Shown here one piece after another: positions 43,488 to 53,330 of a stretch of 64,000 nucleotides of DNA. Every line of letters begins with the position of its first letter. Position 1 is the stretch's first letter. The translations under genes and the position numbers were made by a program. The DNA lies in contig JACEFZ010018164.1 in NCBI GenBank assembly GCA_014155875.1, positions 29,115 through 93,114 of the forward strand, read 5' to 3'. The notes beneath the pieces were generated by a model, which searched no databases, was not told the DNA's origin, and saw only the letters and a list, made by a program, of their open reading frames with translations. This stretch comes from Cepaea nemoralis (Eukaryota; Mollusca; Gastropoda; Stylommatophora; Helicidae).

Positions 43488-46034
43488 TTAAATGTCAACC
43501 TGTATGCAGTTAAAGTAAGCTGCGGTCAACTTGAGCTTGTTGATATCTCCATAGAGCTTGTCCTCAAATGAAGCAGGTGTGGGCCAAAATATCTTTCTCT
43601 GTTCTGCATACGTTGGGCAATCCTGCAGCAAATGTTTTGCTGTCATTTTTCCAGTTCTACAATTACATTCATCGGTATCTCCTATCTTTAGTTTATTGAA
43701 CAAGTGGTATTTCAGCCTGTTATGTCCTGTGCGGAGTCTGAAGATTGCTACTTGTTCTCTTCGGTCGAGTTTATAATATGCATCATCCTTCTGATGGCCT
43801 GGATGCTCTGATTCCCATTTGGTTCTATAAGTGCTTTTTATCAACCTCTTTGCCTCATTATAGGTTATGTCTATGTCAGGCTGTGGTAGTCGTCCGCCCT
43901 CTTTTGCCAGTCTGTCAGCCTCTTCGTTTCCAGGTATACTGCAATGTGATGGGATCCACTGTATTACAACTTTTTTGGATTTCTGGCATAGACCATGGAG
44001 TGCTGCTCTTAGGTCAGTTAGTTCTGTGCTGTTATTGCTCTTCAGTATTGAGACAACTGACTTTGCATCTGTGAAGATAGCTATTTGCTTCTCTTTATTT
44101 TCCTCCATCAGGAGCATTTCTGCTGCAGTTTTCAAAGCCTCTACCTCCGCTTTGAAGTTACTTGAAAATTTTCCAGTTGCCATTGAATGTGTTTTTTTCA
44201 CTCCATTTTTTAAATTTAGGAGAATTCCTCCTCCTCCATTCTCTATTGAATTTTTGGCTGATCCATCTGTATATGCATGGGTCCAATTCCTGCTTGGGTA
44301 ATGTTCTTTTATGTAGTTTAGGGTTATTTCTCTTCTTTCGGTTTCATGCTGAGTGTTCTTTTTCTCAATACCAGGAATGTTTTCTATCATCTCAGGCAGT
44401 TGCTGCTGTCTCCAAGCTGGGAACTTGTGTGCATTGTGTATGGGCTTGACTGTTGATATGTTAAGTATAGGATCTGCCCTAATCCTTCGTTTTGCAGTTT
44501 CTACAAAGTTGCTACGCTTCAGTCTTCCCTTTCCAAAACCATTAAATCTGTTGTACATAGGGTGGTCTGTCAATCTTCTAAATTTTTCTGCTTGTTGCTG
44601 GGCTCTGCTATCTCTTCTATCCTGCATTGGTTGTAAACAAGTGATCTTTTCTAGTTCATTAATAGGCGTTGTCTTCAGGCTTCCAGTTATGATTCGCATT
44701 CCTTGGTTTTGGACTCTACTTATTTTGTTAAAGTTTGACTTAGCTGCTGTTGCCCAAGCTGCAATGCCATATTCCAGTACTGGCCTCACCCGTCCAGTAT
44801 ATAACTTCTTGAGAACTTTCTCATCTGCTCCCCACGTTGTACCAGCAAGCTTTTTCATGATTGCCATTCTCTGCCTTGCTCTTGTTCGATTTTTCTCAAC
44901 CTGTGTCTTCCATGTCAGGCGACGATCAAAGGTGACTCCTAGATAGTTTGGATTTTCTTCATGGCGCAATATTTTTCCATTCAATACCAGCTTAGGTTGC
45001 TGAGTTTTATTTGAGAGGGAGAACACTGTGCATGTTGTTTTCTCCTCACTTATCTTCACTAGCCATGATTTTGACCAGTCCTCTAGCGCTAATAAGGCTT
45101 GCTGTATTCTGCTGTTAGCTGTACTAATATATTCTTCAGATGTCCATATGGCTAGGTCATCTGCAAAGGAGGATGTGTGTACTCTGGCTGGAAAATTTTC
45201 TGTGATGTCATTTATATATGCTAGGAATAATGTTGGTGAAAGAACTCCTCCTTGGGGGACACCTTGCTCCAGCAGCATCATTTTGCTTGTTTGTCCTTGT
45301 ACTTTTGTCCTGGCAGTTCTGTTCTCAAGGTAGTGGCTGATCCATTTATACATTTTTCCACAAACATGCATGTTTTGCAATTTTACTTTCAGTCCTTCCT
45401 TCCATACTTTATCAAATGCTTTTTCTAAATCTATCCAGACTGCTAGTGTGTGCTTTTTCTCTTGGAAGGCATCCTCTATTTCCTGAGCTATATAGGTTAT
45501 TTGATCTTCAGTGGATCTGTACTTTCTGAATCCTGCTTGGTGTGGTGTTAAGAGTTTGTTTTCTTCCAAATGCCATGTTAGCCTGCCATTGATAATGCGT
45601 TCCATTAATTTTCCTACACAGCTAAGTAGACTGATAGGTCGATAGCCATTTGGTTCTTCCAGGTCTTTTCCTTTCTTTGGGACTGGTATTAGTATAGCTT
45701 CCTTCCATGCCTGTGGGACTATTCCTCTCTGCCAGCTGTTATTTAGGACTGCTAGTAGTTTCTTTTTTGCCTTGTTGCCTAGTCCTATTAGCATTTCATT
45801 TGTGATTCCATCCTTTCCTGGTGATTTCTTCTTTTTTAGGGTATTCATTGCCTGTTCCATTTCTTCCATTGTTAGATTTGCCATCATATATTCTGCTGCT
45901 GTCTCTGTATTTCTATGATGTATCTGTTTGTCTTTGATTGCTTTCTTCTGTTCGGTTGTAATATCAATGTGGTTTGCATTTGCATAGTGTTCCATTAGTG
46001 CATTTGCAGCTTTTTTTTCCTGTAAGCAAGGCAT
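43488..46034 (-). CDS. LINE B reverse transcriptase and RNase H
   Basis: 848-residue open frame. RT blocks: SPGKDGITNEMLIGLG, NGYRPISLLSCVGKLMERI, HQAGFRKYRSTEDQITYIAQ, WIDLEKAFDKVWKEGL, VPQGGVLSPTLFLAYINDI and the catalytic FADDLAIW at about residue 290. RNase H with all four acidic positions: YTDGSAKNS (about 588), KAEVEALKTAAEML, FTDAKSVVSIL, IQWIPSHCSIPGNEEADRLA (about 690). A zinc-knuckle-like CNCRTGKMTAKHLLQDC lies near the end. RT makes cDNA primed at the nicked target; RNase H removes RNA. The true start lies upstream in the endonuclease frame; the two are separated by a single extra base in a run of eight A (T8 at 46011-46018 on the + strand). No internal stop, so the copy looks young. 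Confidence 0.93.
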   Translation of the reverse strand: MPCLQEKKAANALMEHYANANHIDITTEQKKAIKDKQIHHRNTETAAEYMMANLTMEEMEQAMNTLKKKKSPGKDGITNEMLIGLGNKAKKKLLAVLNNSWQRGIVPQAWKEAILIPVPKKGKDLEEPNGYRPISLLSCVGKLMERIINGRLTWHLEENKLLTPHQAGFRKYRSTEDQITYIAQEIEDAFQEKKHTLAVWIDLEKAFDKVWKEGLKVKLQNMHVCGKMYKWISHYLENRTARTKVQGQTSKMMLLEQGVPQGGVLSPTLFLAYINDITENFPARVHTSSFADDLAIWTSEEYISTANSRIQQALLALEDWSKSWLVKISEEKTTCTVFSLSNKTQQPKLVLNGKILRHEENPNYLGVTFDRRLTWKTQVEKNRTRARQRMAIMKKLAGTTWGADEKVLKKLYTGRVRPVLEYGIAAWATAAKSNFNKISRVQNQGMRIITGSLKTTPINELEKITCLQPMQDRRDSRAQQQAEKFRRLTDHPMYNRFNGFGKGRLKRSNFVETAKRRIRADPILNISTVKPIHNAHKFPAWRQQQLPEMIENIPGIEKKNTQHETERREITLNYIKEHYPSRNWTHAYTDGSAKNSIENGGGGILLNLKNGVKKTHSMATGKFSSNFKAEVEALKTAAEMLLMEENKEKQIAIFTDAKSVVSILKSNNSTELTDLRAALHGLCQKSKKVVIQWIPSHCSIPGNEEADRLAKEGGRLPQPDIDITYNEAKRLIKSTYRTKWESEHPGHQKDDAYYKLDRREQVAIFRLRTGHNRLKYHLFNKLKIGDTDECNCRTGKMTAKHLLQDCPTYAEQRKIFWPTPASFEDKLYGDINKLKLTAAYFNCIQVDI

Positions 46035-47340
46035 TTCCTTGTTTAATTGTTATTTGTTTGTTTCTAGGTCCTTCATTGTTCATGGCTTTCACTAGTTTCC
46101 ATAGTTTGTTTCCATCCCTGTCAAAATTCAGGTTTTCTGTTTTTTTCCTCCAACAATCTCTTGTTGTTTGATTTACTGTTCTTTTATATTTTGCTGAGAT
46201 GGCTTTGAGAGAGATATTCGCTTCAATTGTTTGTTCTCTCTCTGCTGTCTTCCTGGCATCTTCTACTTTGTCCTCCAAACTTTGTAGTTCTTCAGTCCAG
46301 TATGGTTTGTAATTTTTCCTCGCTCCTCTAGGAATGGACTCAGTGGCTGCCTGTATTATCGCTCTGTTTAGACTTTCCACCATTTGCTTTATGTTGCCAT
46401 ATCGTGTATTTATGTTTTCACAATATTTGTCTGTTAGTATGGCAAATCTGTCCCAATCTGCTCGTTTGTAATTCCAGCGGGGCAAGGGCTTTTGCTCCTG
46501 TGGAACATACTCCATATTCATTACAAGCTTGATTGGTCTGTGGTCACTACCTGCTAATTGGTCCAGCACATGGCGATCGATTTTGTGGAGGATGTCTCCT
46601 GTGCAGAAAGCTAAGTCTGGAGTAGAAGTGGTAAGCCATCTTCTGGAGTAGAAGCTCGGTGTGTCATCCGCTTTGTTGAGTAGATGGAGATTTGAGTCTA
46701 TTTCCCAGTCCTCCAATTCATCTCCTCTTTTGTCAGTATCTGGGTATCCCCATCTTTCTGAACGGCTATTAAAGTCTCCGACAATAATGCAGTTTGTGTC
46801 AGTTATTTTCATGTTTGAGAGTGTAAGGTCCTTATCTGCTGGGCTATACAGATTGTAGATTCTTATTTTCACGTCCTTTATCATTATATCAACACCTATA
46901 ATTTCTGTTTGGTTGTCAGAGATCACAGATACTTCGCTGCAAGGTATTGTATTTCGTGTAAGTATTAGAACTCCTCCTTTATGTCCTTCGCGGTCGAAAC
47001 GTGTGGCCTGATATCCTCTGACTGAAAATTTGCGATTGGCATTGAGGTGTGTCTCTTGAATGCATGCCACATCTATTCTATCTTTATGAAGACGCTGTGT
47101 CAGGGATTCTTTCTTGTTATAAACTCCTTCGGCATTCCACTGTAGTATGTTGAGTGTCCTTGGTATTTGGTCAATAGCTCTTAACCTACTCCTCTGTGCC
47201 TTGACTCCACAGCACAGGGGAAGGTGACCACCAGTAGTCATGGGTGGACCCCCTCGAGGCAGGGGGCCCGGCACTATCACCGCCTGATGGGACTTCACGG
47301 GATTAGCACCATAACGATTAATTTTCATCTGTGGCATCAT
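45964..47340 (-). CDS. LINE B endonuclease (EEP/APE type), upstream part of the polyprotein
   Basis: 458-residue frame. APE-like endonuclease motifs in order: NILQWNAEGV (about residue 65), VACIQETHL (about 93), GVLILTRN, IYNLYSPADK, IIVGDFNSRSERWG (about 185), STPDLAFCTGD and GSDHRPIKLVM (about 262), then the linker PRGARKNYKPYWTEEL and LWKLVKAMNNEG leading into RT. It nicks target DNA to prime reverse transcription. The last residues after LLTGKK are off-frame because of the A8 run. The first ~55 residues (MMPQMKINRYGANP and a Pro/Gly-rich stretch) are not clearly domain-like, so the start is uncertain. Confidence 0.9.
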   Translation of the reverse strand: MMPQMKINRYGANPVKSHQAVIVPGPLPRGGPPMTTGGHLPLCCGVKAQRSRLRAIDQIPRTLNILQWNAEGVYNKKESLTQRLHKDRIDVACIQETHLNANRKFSVRGYQATRFDREGHKGGVLILTRNTIPCSEVSVISDNQTEIIGVDIMIKDVKIRIYNLYSPADKDLTLSNMKITDTNCIIVGDFNSRSERWGYPDTDKRGDELEDWEIDSNLHLLNKADDTPSFYSRRWLTTSTPDLAFCTGDILHKIDRHVLDQLAGSDHRPIKLVMNMEYVPQEQKPLPRWNYKRADWDRFAILTDKYCENINTRYGNIKQMVESLNRAIIQAATESIPRGARKNYKPYWTEELQSLEDKVEDARKTAEREQTIEANISLKAISAKYKRTVNQTTRDCWRKKTENLNFDRDGNKLWKLVKAMNNEGPRNKQITIKQGNALLTGKKSCKCTNGTLCKCKPH

Positions 47341-47539
47341 GAAATGATAAAGTTACGTTGCACTTCTTTGTCAAGCTTGTGGCTCAGTACATCCGATTTC
47401 GACAAGCACTTTTCGGGATGCTTTCCCTAGCCTTTGACTGTCCCCAGTCTACTTACAAGGCAGCAGGTTTGTGCGTCACTTCGTCTGGTCCCTCTCCCTT
47501 GACCTGTCCGACATGGGTGACCCTACCAGTAGCAGTGCT

Positions 47540-47616
47540 ACCGTCGGCATAGCTCTTGGGGTCATTGGGACGCACAAGCCCCTCTACCTCGTCAAGGTGG
47601 ACGCACGGCAGAGGGG
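47540..47616 (-). ncRNA. candidate HDV-like self-cleaving ribozyme at the 5' end of LINE B
   Basis: Minus strand, starting at the first base fixed by the target-site duplication. P1 5' strand CCCCTCT (47616-47610) pairs over 7 bp with AGAGGGG (47585-47579). Between them lies P3, ACC/GGT (47598-47596 with 47588-47586), closing TTGACGA. A possible P2 is GCCGT (47609-47605) with ACGGT (47544-47540). The CCACCTTGACGAGGT stretch resembles the P3-L3 part of the ribozyme at the 5' end of trypanosomatid L1Tc/ingi elements as I remember it. P4 and the catalytic J4/2 cytosine are not clearly identified, so this remains a candidate. Confidence 0.4.
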
Positions 47617-49552
47617 GCTTTAATTCCATTGGGTAGATTAGCAACAAGATCATTGATGAAGATTAGAAAAAGTGTTGGGGACAGGACTCCGCCCTGGGGA
47701 ACACCGTGACGCAATAGTACTTTCTTGCTCTTGAGACCGTCTATCTGTACTCGGGCTCTTCTGTTGTGCAAGTATGCTTTTACCCATTTGTAAATTCTTC
47801 CATTGACTTTACAGTTTCTCAGTTTCTTCATCAGACCTTCTTTCCAGACTTTGTCAAAGGCTTTCTTCAGATCTATCCAAGCCGCAAGTACCAGCTTCTT
47901 CTCTTGGAATGCATCCTCAACTTCTTGAGAGAGGTAGGTTGTCTGATCTTCCGTAGAGTAGCACTGCCTAAAGGCAGCCTGTTGTGGCACAAGGATGTTT
48001 TCACTTTCAATGTACCACTGTAGTCTGTGATTGATGACGCGTTCCAGTGTTTTGCAGAGACAACTGGTGAGGCTAATGGGTCTGTAGCTGGAGGCAATGA
48101 AACTGTCTTTCCCAGATTTTAGGAGGGGTATCATGATTGCTTCTCTCCAGACTTGTGGAACACTGCCTAAGGTCCATGTATTATTAAAGATCTGTAGCAG
48201 CTTTGCTTTGGCCTCTGTTCCTAGGTTCCTGATCATTTCATTGGAGATACCATCAGCTCCTGGTGATTTTCTCATTTTCAGTTTTGAAATGGCTAGCTCC
48301 AGTTCACTGAATGTGATAGGTGTCTCCATAACCTCATGCACAATTTCCTTCTGTCCTGTATTTTGCCATTTCTCTCGAATCTCCTGTTGTTTCTCTGGAC
48401 TAATTTCAATATTGTTATCTTGTGCGAATGAGTCGGCAAAATGGTCATCTGCTTGCTTTCCTGTTAAGATGTTTCCGTTTTTATGTAGCGCAATTTTTGA
48501 GTTTCTCCCTGTGCCCTCATCGTTAAGCTGTTTTATTAGCCTCCATAACTTCCTTGTGTCTTTTTTCAAAATTCAGTGACTCTGTATTCTCCTGCCAGCT
48601 TTTCCGTCTAGCCTGCAGTTGGGCCCTTTGAAATTTGGCTTTTGCGTGCTGATATTTATTGTGGTGCTCTTGGCTGGGATTGGCCTCTGCTTGTTTTCTA
48701 CATATATCCACATCATTATGCAACTGTTCCAGTTCACTATTCCAGTAGGGTTTATAATGTTTACGGGCTCCTCTTGGTATTGTTTCGCGTGCTGCCTGTA
48801 GTATGCATTTCCCAAACTCTTCAACTACTTTATTTATGTCCTTCTCGGTGTTCAGGTTTCTAACCAGTATGCTAGTGGGATGCTTGTACATTGCCCAGTC
48901 TGCTTTCTTGTAGTTCCACCTCGAGATGGTGCTGCTTTCACTTACAAGCTCATTTTCTACAGTTAGAAAGACTGGCCAATGGTCACTGCCACCAAGTTGT
49001 TTCCCAACAATTCGTGTAATGTTCCACTCCAGGTCTGGTGAATGAAACGCCAGGTCAGGTGTAGTTGTAGAGTGCCATGATCTCGAGTAGAAGGTATGTG
49101 GGTCAGACGGCTTGTTAATCAGGATGAATATATTCTCATCCTGCCAATCTTCCAATCTCTCTCCTCTCTGGTCCATGTGATCATAGCCCCAGCTCTGCGA
49201 ATGGCTGTTGACGTCGCCACACACAATCATTTTTCCTTTTAATGGTAGTGTGTCCAGTGCCTGTGGGCGGTCATTTGGACAGTAGTAATTGATCAGGTGA
49301 AAGTCTGTATTGTCTGTCTTAAGTTTAAGTGCCTGATACTCAGCCCCTTCCATGTGAACTTCAATTTGGGAAGCAGAATGTTGTTTTTGACAAGAGTCAG
49401 TATCCCACCCTTTTCGCCTGTCCTTTCGGTCAGATCGGTAACACTGGTAGCCTCTGATTTTGAAGGCTATATTTTCGTTCAGGTGAGTTTCTTGCAAGCA
49501 GCATACACTTACATTTTCATTGGCCAAGATGTTTTCTAGTTCTATTCTGTTT
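47617..49552 (-). pseudogene. LINE A, 5' half (endonuclease and RT N-terminus)
   Basis: On the minus strand: endonuclease frame 49552-48523 with VCCLQETHLNENIAFKIRGY, MIVCGDVNSHSQSWGYDHMD, TTPDLAFHSPDLEW and GGSDHWPVFLTV; frameshift near 48525-48570; then RT frame to 47627 with KSPGADGISNEMIRNLG, SSYRPISLTSCLCKTLERVI, AFRQCYSTEDQTTYLSQEVE, WIDLKKAFDKVWKEGLM and GVPQGGVLSPTLFLIFINDL. It breaks at NLPNGIK, where LINE B is inserted, and continues at 42834. The 5' end is truncated in a CTGT repeat. Confidence 0.9.
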
Positions 49553-49760
49553 GTTCGTCTGTCTGTCTGTCTATCGCATGTGTGTTTGTCTCTCAACTGT
49601 CTCTCTGTCACGTTTCTATCTGTCAAGTGTCTGTCCGCCTGTACATTCGTTTACCTGTCTGCTACACGTCTGTTTCTTAAATGTCTTTCTATCTGTCTGT
49701 CAGATGACTGTCTGCCAAATGTCTGTGTGTCTATGAAAAATTAGTCGTTATGTCTATCTG
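49553..49760. repeat. degenerate (CTGT)n tract
   Basis: Directly abuts the truncated 5' end of LINE A. Confidence 0.85.
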
Positions 49761-49797
49761 TAATATTGTTTATATCTGTCATTCTTACGTCTCTACG

Positions 49798-49890
49798 TCC
49801 TGAAGTAGAAATGAGATTCCTGAAAAGAATACTCAATGTATCAAGAGGAAAGAAATCGGAAATGAAGAAATCAGGACTACTAAAGTAGGG
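49798..49890 (+). pseudogene. short LINE RT fragment
   Basis: Reads EVEMRFLKRILNVSRGKKSE, resembling the ATEMWFLRRML block of the LINE RT C-terminus. Ends at a stop and the SINE boundary. Confidence 0.5.
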
Positions 49891-50112
49891 GTTATAGCAG
49901 CGCGTCCGAGGCGAAGGGGTTGCGGACACAGTTCGTAATCCCGCATACCGCGTTCGAAACACAGCAGTGTTGGTTTTGTATGAAATGGTATGGGTGCCGG
50001 TCGTTTAGAAAGCAATGGCGAACTACCGAAAGTAAACTGCCCAGGAATCACCGACAGCTAAAAAATACTGGGGTTGACCGCTACGTCCGTAAAGGATACG
50101 CAACTAACTTTA
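49891..50112 (+). mobile_element. SINE family B, copy 6
   Basis: GCGTTCGAAACACAGCAGTG (B-box region), GTATGAAATGGTATGGGTGC, GGTCGTTTAGAAAGCAATGG, ACTACCGAAAGTAAACTGCC, GGGGTTGACCGCTACGTCC, AGGATACGCAACTAAC. Close to copy 5 at 22128-22375. Confidence 0.8.
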
Positions 50113-50124
50113 ACTATCAATTTA

Positions 50125-50617
50125 TTTACTATCGTATACAAAACAGAAACAACTAGTAGTCCTAAATTACAGCTGGAAGAGAGGAATAGTCCCACAGGTA
50201 TGGAAGGAAGCTGTGCTAATACCAGTCCCCAAGACCTGGAAGAAACAAACGATCTATTAATCTGTAGGAAAATTGCTGGAGTGCAACCAATGAATGGTTA
50301 ATGTGACACGTTGAAAGGAAACAGCTCCTAACTCCCCACCAGGTGGGATTCAGGAAGTACAGATGCACTGAAGACACCTATATAACTCAGGAAATAAAGG
50401 ATGTCTTCCAAGAGAAAAAGCACACACTTGCGGTATGGATAGATGTAAGAAAAAACAATGCATGCCATAAAGTCTGAGAGGAACGACTGAGATAAACTTG
50501 TTATATATGCGGGTGTGCGGGACAAATGAACGGGTGGATCAGCCACTAACTTGTGAACAGAGATACCCGGTCACAAGTACAAGAACAGGCCAACACGATG
50601 TTGGTGTTGGAGCACGG
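50125..50617 (+). pseudogene. decayed LINE B relative, RT N-terminal part
   Basis: Nucleotide-level match to LINE B RT in opposite orientation: GTCCCACAGGTATGGAAGGA, GGGATTCAGGAAGTACAGAT, CTTCCAAGAGAAAAAGCACA and GTATGGATAGATGTAAGAAA blocks. Many stops and frameshifts. Interrupted by the MITE at 50618. Confidence 0.8.
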
Positions 50618-50914
50618 TGTACTCCCCGAAAAAAAGAGAGGGTCTTATATTAATTTTAGCTTACAAAATGCACTAGAGCTTATTTTCGGGAGATGTCTTA
50701 TATATATTCAAATACAAAAATCTACATTTATTCATGTACAAAATTCTACATTTATTCAAATACAGTTATGGCTTCTGTACTCCGACTGGCCATTCGGCAA
50801 CAAGTCTCTCATTTTAGCTGACGATCTTAACTAGGGCTTATTTAAGCATGCTAAAAAACAAAATCGTCATAGGGCTTATTAAATGGGTATGTCTTATTTT
50901 CGGGGAAACACGGT
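50618..50914. mobile_element. MITE with CCCCGAAAA terminal inverted repeats
   Basis: The left end has CGGTGTACTCCCCGAAAAAA then GGGTCTTATATTAATTTTAG. The right end, reverse-complemented, reads CCGTGTTTCCCCGAAAATAA then GACATACCC. About 300 bp, no coding capacity, inserted in the LINE B relative. The TIR type is widespread in animal genomes; superfamily not assigned. Confidence 0.7.
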
Positions 50915-50989
50915 AGATACAAGTTGTGTCAATAACTGTATTCCGAGTATATACATCTCCAATATCGAGCTCATGGAGAGATCTAGACA

Positions 50990-51190
50990 AATACCAGTGA
51001 ACCAATGTGGAGCTCATGATGGAGAGAACTAGACAAATACCAGTGAACCAAGAGGTAAGGACAAGACACTGGCAATGGATAGGACACACAATGAGAAAAC
51101 ATGAGGACAATGCAACTAGAAACTCTCTGGTCTGGAACCCAAAAGAACAAAGAAATAGCGGGAGATATAACAACACACAGAGAAGATGAT
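50990..51190 (+). pseudogene. LINE 3'-end fragment of another family
   Basis: Reads RTRQIPVNQEVRTRHWQWIG, then HTMRKHEDNATRNSLVWNPK, EQRNSGRYNNTQRR. This is a typical RT C-terminal tail of the WxWIGHxLR type. A ~50-bp imperfect duplication (GAGCTCATGGAGAGA, GACAAATACCAGTGAACCAA) precedes it. Confidence 0.75.
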
Positions 51191-51294
51191 TACAGACAGA
51201 GATGAATAATGGGCGGGGAGGACATGGAGGGGGCTGCAGACGGGTACAGATGGTTTGGTTGAGGGTCTGTACCCCTTTTATGGGTGATCAGGGG

Positions 51295-51372
51295 GATCAA
51301 CAGGAGAAAGAGAACAAGAAGAAGGAGAAGAACAAGAAGGAGGAGAACAAGAAGAAGGAGAACAAGAATATA
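51295..51372. repeat. (GAA)n/(AAG)n-rich tract
   Basis: AGAACAAGAAGAAGGAG-type purine repeat. Confidence 0.88.
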
Positions 51373-51394
51373 CAAATGGCGTTACATAAAATTT

Positions 51395-51902
51395 TCCAGC
51401 CAGAGTACACACCTCCTTTGCAGATGACCTAGCCAAATGGGCATCTGAAGAATATATTAGTACATCTAACAGCAGAATACAGCAAACCTTATTAGTGCTA
51501 GAGGACTGGTCAAAATCATGGCTAGTGAAGATAAGTGAGGGAAAACAACATGCACAGTGTTCTCCCTCTCAAATAAAACTCAGCATCCTAAGCTGGTATT
51601 GAATGGAAAATATTGCGCCATGAAGAAAATCCAAACTATCTTATAGGAGTTACCTTTGATCGTCGCCTGACATGGAAGACACAGGTTGAGAAAATTCGAA
51701 CAAGAGCAAGGCAAAGAATGACAATCATGAAAAAGCTTGCTGGTACAACGTGGGGAGCAGATGAGAAAGTTCTCAAGAAGTTATACACTGGACGGGTGAG
51801 GCCAGTACTTGAATACGGCATTTCATCTTGGGCGACTGCAGCTAAGTCAAATGTGGACAAACTAAATCCTTCCCACAACAAAGATGCGAGTCATAACACG
51901 AG
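51395..51902 (+). pseudogene. decayed LINE B relative, RT catalytic and thumb region
   Basis: CCTTTGCAGATGACCTAGCC encodes the FADDLA box. It continues SNSRIQQTLLVLEDWSKSWL, then HEENPNYLIGVTFDRRLTW, KLAGTTWGADEKVLKKLYTG and RVRPVLEYGISSWATAAKSN. Nearly identical in places to LINE B residues ~300-430. Frameshifts near 51540 and 51612. Truncated at the SINE. Confidence 0.88.
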
Positions 51903-52065
51903 AGGCGGAGGTCAGCATAGCTGAATGAAAAAGATCTCATGCTCTTAAACTTCCGGTGTGCTGATGTCGAGGTAGCGGGTTCAATCCCTATACCAGTCAG
52001 TTGGACATACCCTCTGAGACATACTGCGGGAGACAGGGGAAGACCTCAGACAGACCGCTATGCTC
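51903..52065 (+). mobile_element. SINE family C, copy 3
   Basis: AAACTTCCGGTGTGCTGATG and GCGGGTTCAATCCCTATACC match copies at 7588 and 24825. The 3' body is shorter or diverged. Confidence 0.65.
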
Positions 52066-52109
52066 ATGAGCCACGCTGCAATTAATAACTTGCACTACCT
52101 GATCGCTGA

Positions 52110-52250
52110 ACACGAAACAAGAAGAGGATGAGCAACAGCAGCAGCAGTAGAAGAACAATAAGAAGAAGAAGAAGAGCAGGAGGAAGAGGAGAAAATGAAG
52201 AATAAGAAGAAGATGGAGGAGAACAAAAACCTAAAAACAACAACAACAAC
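52110..52250. repeat. purine-rich (AGA)n / (CAA)n tract
   Basis: AAGAAGAAGAAGAGCAGG-type repeat ending in ACAACAACAACAACC. Confidence 0.88.
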
Positions 52251-52984
52251 CACAAGAGATGAGATACATTCATGCCACCCCAAAAACGTGAGCGCTAGCT
52301 CACGCTGTCTACCTGCACGAACTCACAGTTGGCACACAAACACACAAGCCACCCAGCCAACGACGTCACCAGCTACCCACAAATTCACCATATAATCATT
52401 CTCAAAGTCACTTTGATGCCACATCCCATTCTCGAAACAACCCTTCATTTATTCACGTAGTCGGCCGAGTCACTCGTCCGCCATCACGACTTCCAGAGAC
52501 TCGGCACAAAGGATCACAGATGATAGTACCCTAGAAGTACCGTCATTATCTGAACGGCACACATACATTTCATTGATTGACCAAGTATTTGCATACCAAA
52601 CACAAATTTCAGTACATGTAATTATGTGTTTGCGCAATAATTGAGAGTTGTGGCTCTCGAATGGAGGCCAAGTCGACTGGCACAGACGTAATCACAGATC
52701 TTTAAGTTGCTTTAGCTTTCCGTTCTATAGATCTGATAATTTGTGGAGTCCGATATTACGTTATTCGTGCAGGTTTTTGGTACGAAATTAAAAGTTACAC
52801 ACTTCCTGCTTTTGGTTCACAAATGTGGCGGCGTCAGCACAATTATAAATGTGTATTGTTGGTGCTTTTGTTCACAGGTTCAGGGGCGTTTCCGTGGGGT
52901 AGTCGTGGCAGGTCTGTCTACTGACACGCAAATACAGTGTTGGGACCTGCCATGATTGAGTAAATACAGGCACTGTGTTTGCGT
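52251..52984. other. sequence without recognised features
   Basis: About 730 bp, no supported gene. Confidence 0.3.
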
Positions 52985-53330
52985 GAGTGAATGAGTCAGT
53001 CAATCAGTCAGGGAACGAGTCAGTCAATCATTCAGTCAGTGAACGAGTCAGTCATTCAGTTAGTCATCTAGCCTGGCAGTCAATCAGCCAGTCAGCCAGT
53101 CTATCAGTCAGCCAGCCAGTCATTAAATCAGTAAATCAGACAGTCAACCAGTCAATCAGCCAGCCAATTAGTGAGTCTGTCAGCCAGTCAGTAAATCAGT
53201 CAGTCAGTAAATCAACCGGCCAGTCAGTCAGATAGACACCCAGTGAGTCAGTCAGCCAGTCTATCAGTGAGTCAGTCAGTCTGTCATCAGTGAGCCAATC
53301 AATCAATCAATCAATCAGTCAGCCAGTCAT
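52985..53330. repeat. degenerate CAGT-based repeat
   Basis: AGTCAGTCAATCAGTCAGCC-type tetranucleotide repeat with many variants. Its Ser/Gln/Val frame is an artefact. Confidence 0.93.

Larger units (their letters stand above)
42845..47616 (-). mobile_element. LINE B, near-complete non-LTR retrotransposon nested in LINE A
   Basis: About 4.77 kb, minus strand, flanked by GCTTTAATTC at 42835-42844 and 47617-47626, a perfect 10-bp target-site duplication. Order along the minus strand: candidate ribozyme and short 5' UTR, endonuclease, RT, RNase H, ~640-bp 3' UTR, (GAA)5 tail at 42845-42859. Joining across it restores continuous reading of LINE A (NGIK to AAMYAGD). No separate gag-like ORF1 is evident. 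EN-RT-RNase H in this order suggests the I/Ingi-like group, but the clade is not certain. Confidence 0.92.
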
